From NCBI GenBank assembly GCA_030688365.1, contig JAUYIE010000025.1:1-9376 (forward strand): a DNA stretch of 9,376 nt. Reading direction: 5' to 3'. Below are positions 6,956-9,376 of the stretch, in pieces. Both the position numbers and the translations under genes were made by a program. The DNA is from a bacterium (GTDB lineage: Bacteria; Patescibacteria; ABY1; JACQRZ01). The notes under the pieces are model-generated. The model was given only the letters and a program-made list of their open reading frames with translations, searched no databases and was not told where the DNA came from. Within the stretch, counting starts at the first letter, position 1; every line of letters starts with the position of its first letter.

Positions 6956-7363
6956 ATGAATGACTGTATTTTTTGTAAAATTTTGAACAAAGAGATACCT
7001 GCGGAGATTTTGTTTGAGGATGATGAGACGATCGCATTTCTGGATATCAGGCCGATCAGCAAAGGGCATACCTTGGTGATACCAAAAGAACATAGTACGG
7101 ATTTTAACGATACTTCTCGTGAATATCTTATGGCCATTACCCAGACGGTAAAAATAGTATCAAGGGCGATCATGAAGGCGCTGGGGGCATCAGGATTTAA
7201 TATTGGTGTGAACAACGGAGAAAGTGCGGGTCAAGTGATCTTTCACGCTCACTGGCATGTGATACCACGCTTTGATCGTGATGGGTTAGTGCCATGGCCA
7301 GAAAAAGAATATGGTGATGGGGAAATTTCAATTATCGCTGAAAAAATTCGTGCGCAATTTTAA
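6956..7363 (+). CDS. HIT family (HINT-like) nucleotide hydrolase
   Basis: 135 aa, the full length of a bacterial HIT protein. The histidine triad is HAHWHVI (His97, His99, His101), with the middle His as the expected nucleophile that forms a nucleotidyl intermediate. A four-ligand zinc site typical of this branch is also present: CIFC (Cys4, Cys7), His46 and probably His97. The conserved GHTLVIPKEH block precedes it. Family members split purine nucleoside phosphoramidates or dinucleoside polyphosphates; the natural substrate here cannot be told. It is cytosolic, with no signal peptide. It lies ten bases after the 124-aa gene and three bases before the epimerase gene. A housekeeping role is likely, although a nucleotide hydrolase beside a nucleotide-sugar enzyme is suggestive. 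Confidence 0.93.
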   Translation: MNDCIFCKILNKEIPAEILFEDDETIAFLDIRPISKGHTLVIPKEHSTDFNDTSREYLMAITQTVKIVSRAIMKALGASGFNIGVNNGESAGQVIFHAHWHVIPRFDRDGLVPWPEKEYGDGEISIIAEKIRAQF

Positions 7364-7366
7364 ACT

Positions 7367-8260
7367 ATGCATATCAATCGCATCCTTGTCACCGGCGGAA
7401 GTGGATTTATTGGAAGCCATTTCATCCGTCACATGCTTTCAAAATATCCTGAAGTGGAGATCGTCAATATAGACAATCTTTCAACAGGCAGTCTTGGAAA
7501 TCTTTCTGATCTCAAAAATGAATCGCGGTATCATTTTGTCCATGCGGATATGAGGGAACGAGAAGTGTTGGACGCAGTGGTGAGCGAGGGGGTGGATGTG
7601 GTGGTCAATACAGCCGGCTTGGGTTTTTCACCATTTCAAAATGATCAGCCGTATGTAGATGCCAATGTTGGCACACTGGCGGGACTTTTGGATTACATTG
7701 CAAAATACAATAGCGTGGGGGGAATGAAAGTTCAACGCTTCATCCAACTTTCTACCTATGAGGTCTATGGCACGGGAAAAGTGAAAGACACACACGTTCT
7801 GGATCCTTTTAGTAGATATGCGGTATCAAAGGCATCAAGCGATATGGAATGTAGCGTTCGGGTCAATGACTCAAAAATACCCGCGATCGTCTTGCGCACC
7901 AGCGAGGTGTATGGTGCGCAACAAAATATTCACCAAGGGTTATCGGCGCTCTGTACTCAAAAAGATCGCTGGCTGGACATGAAGTTTCCGTATGACACCT
8001 ACGAATGGTTGGCAGTACAAGATGTAGCCAATGCGATTGATATTTTGATTCATCGCGGAAAAGTGGGGGAGATATATCACGCAGGAAGCGGGGAGTACTT
8101 GTCTATTCACCACATACAAAAAGCCATACACACCGGCAAAATTCCGCAAGTGTCTCACACACCCGATGATTATCCGCAAGTAAGCAGTGCCGATCTGCGT
8201 GAGCTGGGCTGGAAAGAAAATGTTACGTTTGAAGATGCGTTTGTGGAGATGGGGAGGTAG
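7367..8260 (+). CDS. NAD-dependent nucleotide-sugar epimerase/dehydratase (extended SDR)
   Basis: 297 aa, slightly short for the family (usually 310-350). A Rossmann NAD site starts at residue 6 with ILVTGGSGFIGSH (Gly10, Gly13, Gly16), followed by Asp36 for the ribose. The active site has Ser129-Thr130, Glu132 and the YAVSK pair Tyr151/Lys155. LRTSEVYGAQQN is the usual block after the active site, and WLAVQDVANAI is the usual block before the C-terminal substrate domain. The motif reads STYEVYG: RmlB-type 4,6-dehydratases have Asp-Glu here, and this protein has Tyr-Glu, so a plain dTDP-glucose 4,6-dehydratase is unlikely. An epimerase or a UDP-glucuronate decarboxylase-like enzyme fits better. 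The product would feed the two GT-C-like proteins, by inference. It starts three bases after the HIT stop and is the last gene of the run; no strong terminator follows. Confidence 0.85.
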   Translation: MHINRILVTGGSGFIGSHFIRHMLSKYPEVEIVNIDNLSTGSLGNLSDLKNESRYHFVHADMREREVLDAVVSEGVDVVVNTAGLGFSPFQNDQPYVDANVGTLAGLLDYIAKYNSVGGMKVQRFIQLSTYEVYGTGKVKDTHVLDPFSRYAVSKASSDMECSVRVNDSKIPAIVLRTSEVYGAQQNIHQGLSALCTQKDRWLDMKFPYDTYEWLAVQDVANAIDILIHRGKVGEIYHAGSGEYLSIHHIQKAIHTGKIPQVSHTPDDYPQVSSADLRELGWKENVTFEDAFVEMGR

Positions 8261-8280
8261 GAAGGTAGACCGTTATCACC

Positions 8281-8313
8281 TCTATATATTACATTACTAT
8301 TGCAATATATAGA
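8281..8313. repeat. A+T-rich inverted repeat after the epimerase gene
   Basis: TCTATATATT (8281-8290) is the exact reverse complement of AATATATAGA (8304-8313), with a 13-base loop. The stem has only two G-C pairs and no T-run follows, so it is a poor intrinsic terminator. It could be a protein site, a weak mRNA end structure, or chance in A+T-rich DNA. Confidence 0.4.
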
Positions 8314-8522
8314 ATAATATACAAATTACCAAACATCTCACGCATGATAATATTGATCGTGAGATAGCATGGTTTTCAAGTGAATCCGCAAAACTGGCTC
8401 AAAAAAAATACATTATTGTGGAAGAGTATGACGATTCACTTCTTCTAACGCTTGAAAAATTATCTATTGAGGTGTCCAATATCGTTCGGTGGTTATTGGC
8501 AGTACCATCTTCACGGAAATAG
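8313..8522 (+). pseudogene. Short open frame without a normal start, possible gene remnant
   Basis: A frame open from just after TAG 8310-8312 to TAG 8520-8522 encodes 69 residues with no ATG, GTG or TTG at its beginning, so it is either a 5'-truncated remnant or non-coding. The middle and end (LAQKKYIIVEEYDDSLL, then TLEKLSIEVSNIVRWLL) read like a real amphipathic helical protein. They recall the C-terminal part of the small four-helix-bundle proteins of the S23/Avd group, where a Y-I then E-E-Y-x-x-L-L run precedes the last helix. The similarity is weak and from memory. It sits between the epimerase gene and a truncated nucleotidyltransferase, in a patch where two partial genes occur side by side. 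Confidence 0.4.
8335..8365. repeat. 8-bp inverted repeat (hairpin or binding site)
   Basis: ATCTCACG (8335-8342) pairs exactly with CGTGAGAT (8358-8365) around a 15-base A+T-rich loop. It lies within the open frame at 8313-8522. No T-run follows, so it is not a standard terminator. It could be an operator or a chance hairpin. Confidence 0.4.
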
Positions 8523-8564
8523 GCAGTGGCTGTTGTCGAACCTTTCCCTCTCGCTTTTTCCTCA

Positions 8565-8576
8565 AAAGCATGCTTT
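8565..8576. promoter_or_regulatory. Perfect 12-bp palindrome, candidate operator
   Basis: AAAGCATGCTTT is fully self-complementary and lies 11 bp before the ATG of the truncated MNT nucleotidyltransferase. It overlaps a -10-like TTTAAT at 8574-8579, which ends 8 nt before that ATG. Toxin-antitoxin genes commonly bind palindromes over their own promoter, so this may be a surviving operator of a lost pair. Confidence 0.45.
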
Positions 8577-8587
8577 AATATACTTAT

Positions 8588-8740
8588 ATGACCCCTTCAG
8601 AAATAAAACGAAAAATCAAGCCAGTGTTAAAGAAAAACGGCGTAAAACGCGCGGGACTTTTTGGTTCATACGCACGAGGTGAAGCGAATAAAAATAATGA
8701 GTTTAAACTATCATATATATGGTTGACGAAACAACACTAG
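8588..8740 (+). pseudogene. Truncated MNT-type nucleotidyltransferase (MntA/minimal antitoxin-like)
   Basis: A 50-residue frame begins MTPSEIKRKIKPVLKKNGVK and continues AGLFGSYARGEANKN. The G-S-x-A-R-G-E-A block (residues 25-32) is the nucleotide-binding signature of minimal nucleotidyltransferases, which pair with HEPN proteins as antitoxins that AMPylate the toxin. In intact members an S-D-I-D motif follows at once and carries the catalytic aspartates. Here the sequence breaks after ANKN near base 8700 into an unrelated tail that stops at 8738-8740, and no other frame restores the motif. The gene therefore lacks its catalytic core and about half its length. No HEPN partner gene is visible. 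The tail overlaps the start of the coiled-coil gene. Confidence 0.75.
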
Positions 8741-9030
8741 AAGGATTTAAAAATGAGATACTGGAGGCCATTAGTGGTTATGCAGATAATATTGAAGTAC
8801 GACTTCTTGCGTTGGAAAAAGGACAAACGCGCATTGAATCTTTAATGGTCACCAAAGACTATCTTGATGACAAGATGGCTGATTTACGTGGTGATCTGCT
8901 TACGGTGCTTCGTAAAGAAGATACGCGATTGACTCGTATGATCGAAAAACTTCGTGAGAAAAATCTTTTTGACGATCATGATGTTGAGGAACTTTTGAGA
9001 CTTCAGCCCTTGGTGCCGATACCACGATAA
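8719..9030 (+). CDS. Small coiled-coil protein, function unknown
   Basis: 103 aa, mostly charged and helical, with no signal peptide or membrane segment. Residues 8-40 form a first amphipathic helix (heptad-like NIEVRLLALEKGQTRIESL), and residues 43-80 a second (TKDYLDDKMADLRGDL, then LRKEDTRLTRMIEKLREK). A short acidic stretch and a Pro-rich end (PLVPIPR) close the protein. The block MVTKDYLDDKMADLRGDL, with a following RKED, is one I associate with a family of hypothetical proteins in Parcubacteria-type genomes; this is from memory. Met43 of that block is an alternative start, but the longer form reads as continuous coiled coil. The ATG lies in the disordered tail of the MNT remnant and has no Shine-Dalgarno site. 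A strong terminator follows 24 bp after the stop. Confidence 0.7.
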   Translation: MVDETTLEGFKNEILEAISGYADNIEVRLLALEKGQTRIESLMVTKDYLDDKMADLRGDLLTVLRKEDTRLTRMIEKLREKNLFDDHDVEELLRLQPLVPIPR

Positions 9031-9054
9031 CTCAATGCGATGTGAAGATATATG

Positions 9055-9081
9055 AAAGAACCTTATAAAAAGGTTCTTTTT
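9055..9081 (+). terminator. Rho-independent terminator of the coiled-coil gene
   Basis: A perfect 10-bp stem, AAAGAACCTT (9055-9064) with AAGGTTCTTT (9070-9079), around a 5-base loop, with a T-run at 9077-9081. It sits 24 bp after the coiled-coil stop codon. With A residues at the stem base it may also work for transcription coming from the right. Confidence 0.85.
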
Positions 9082-9093
9082 GTGTGGGTAAGC

Positions 9094-9122
9094 TTGACAA
9101 AATCCTACAAATAGAATATAGA
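9094..9122 (+). promoter_or_regulatory. Orphan promoter reading into the right IS copy
   Basis: A perfect TTGACA (9094-9099), 17 bases, then TATAGA (9117-9122). It comes just after the terminator and points right, but the IS boundary is reached at 9144 and the transposase there is on the other strand. The likeliest reading is that it belonged to a gene displaced or interrupted by the IS insertion. Transcripts from it would run antisense to the transposase. Confidence 0.5.
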
Positions 9123-9143
9123 TAAGGGCAGTACATTTTATTA

Positions 9144-9376
9144 GGTAATTAGTGGGAAACGTAACCAAAATATACTTTTAAAAATAGTTTGAAGCAGTTC
9201 TCATTCCGGTGATTGAATCGGTACTCCACCTCTTTAGATACATCGGGAAGTGATATTTGGAAACACCTCGATAATTGTACAGTATATGTTTCGCAAAGCT
9301 CCAGAATCCTTCAATGCCATTGATGTGGTTTTTTGTTTTTGTGTCCACCATGTTTTTTGAGTGATTAACGGTGTGA
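9144..9376 (-). mobile_element. IS1595-family insertion sequence, right-hand end (right copy)
   Basis: This is the inverted counterpart of bases 1-117, here visible for 233 bases up to the window edge. The shared sequence ends at 9144 with GGTAATTAGTGGG, the probable terminal inverted repeat; beyond it the two flanks are unrelated. Together with the left copy it encloses about 9.0 kb with both transposase genes pointing inward, the layout of a composite transposon with inverted IS. The far ends and target duplications are not visible, so independent insertions, or a contig that stops in a repeated element at both ends, are equally possible. Confidence 0.85.
9149..9376 (-). pseudogene. IS1595-family (ISXO2-like) transposase, C-terminal part, frameshifted
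   Basis: Read from 9375 on the minus strand, the frame gives HTVNHSKNMVD, then KNHINGIEGFWSFAKHILYN and YRGVSKYHFPMY. N-H-S, H-x-N-G-I-E-G-F-W and the following Lys are the signature around the last acidic catalytic residue of IS1595-family DDE transposases. At 9236 one base is missing relative to the left copy. The frame then shifts into about 18 foreign residues and stops at 9180-9178, so the original C-terminus (stop at 9151-9149) is lost. The copy may be inactive, or the missing base may be a sequence error. The gene continues beyond the window. Confidence 0.8.

Noticed and set aside
8281..8313. Intrinsic terminator for the 4254-8260 run
   Set aside because: The stem is almost pure A-T and no T-run follows; kept only as an inverted repeat.
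8452..8682. 76-aa plus-strand open frame
   Set aside because: It runs across the end of the startless remnant and through the MNT remnant in a different frame; the MNT signature shows the other frame is the meaningful one.
8884..9168. 94-aa minus-strand open frame
   Set aside because: It starts in the IS end, crosses the terminator and is antisense to the coiled-coil gene; no motif.
1..9376. CRISPR array, tRNA, rRNA or riboswitch
   Set aside because: No spaced direct repeats, cloverleaf-like segments or recognisable leader structures were seen; long leaders are absent here.

Overview
The window looks like a piece of a bacterial genome, most likely from the Candidate Phyla Radiation (Patescibacteria, Parcubacteria-like). 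This is an inference from four things. The genes are short and tightly packed. Two or more large uncharacterised GT-C type membrane proteins are present. There is a small coiled-coil protein of a type I associate with those genomes. Shine-Dalgarno sites are almost absent in front of starts. The standard code is used: TGA does not occur inside the genes I call. No rRNA, tRNA or CRISPR array is visible.

Layout. Bases 1-117 and 9144-9376 are the same end of an IS1595-family (ISXO2-like) insertion sequence, in opposite orientations, with the 3' ends of both transposase genes pointing inward. They match at all but one base over the shared 117 positions; the right copy lacks one base and is frameshifted. 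Inside them lie: a divergent nicotinate phosphoribosyltransferase gene (129-1508, +), starting 11 bp after the left IS end; a large polytopic GT-C-like membrane protein on the minus strand (3564-1537), convergent with it; a divergently transcribed CDP-alcohol phosphatidyltransferase (3606-4205, +); and a compact plus-strand run of five genes (4254-8260): GT39-like glycosyltransferase, a membrane-anchored exported protein, a four-helix small membrane protein, a HIT hydrolase and a nucleotide-sugar epimerase/dehydratase-like enzyme. Bases 8261-8718 are a decayed accessory patch with two inverted repeats, a short open frame without a normal start, and a truncated MNT-type nucleotidyltransferase preceded by a perfect palindrome. 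A small coiled-coil gene (8719-9030) follows, then a good intrinsic terminator and an orphan promoter running into the right IS.

How it fits together. The phosphatidyltransferase, the two GT-C-like proteins, the anchored exported protein and the epimerase suggest an envelope function: lipid head-group transfer and glycosylation at the membrane with lipid-linked sugars, plus supply of a modified nucleotide sugar. The nicotinate phosphoribosyltransferase is a separate NAD-salvage function and appears more A+T-rich by eye.

The most striking sequence-level pattern is in the promoters. Two genes (3564 minus and 4254 plus) have -35/N17/-10 promoters whose -10 box ends exactly 8 nt before the ATG, which predicts leaderless or nearly leaderless mRNAs. 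This agrees with the lack of Shine-Dalgarno sites. The only perfect Shine-Dalgarno sequence I noticed lies after the first gene's stop codon and has no start codon to serve.
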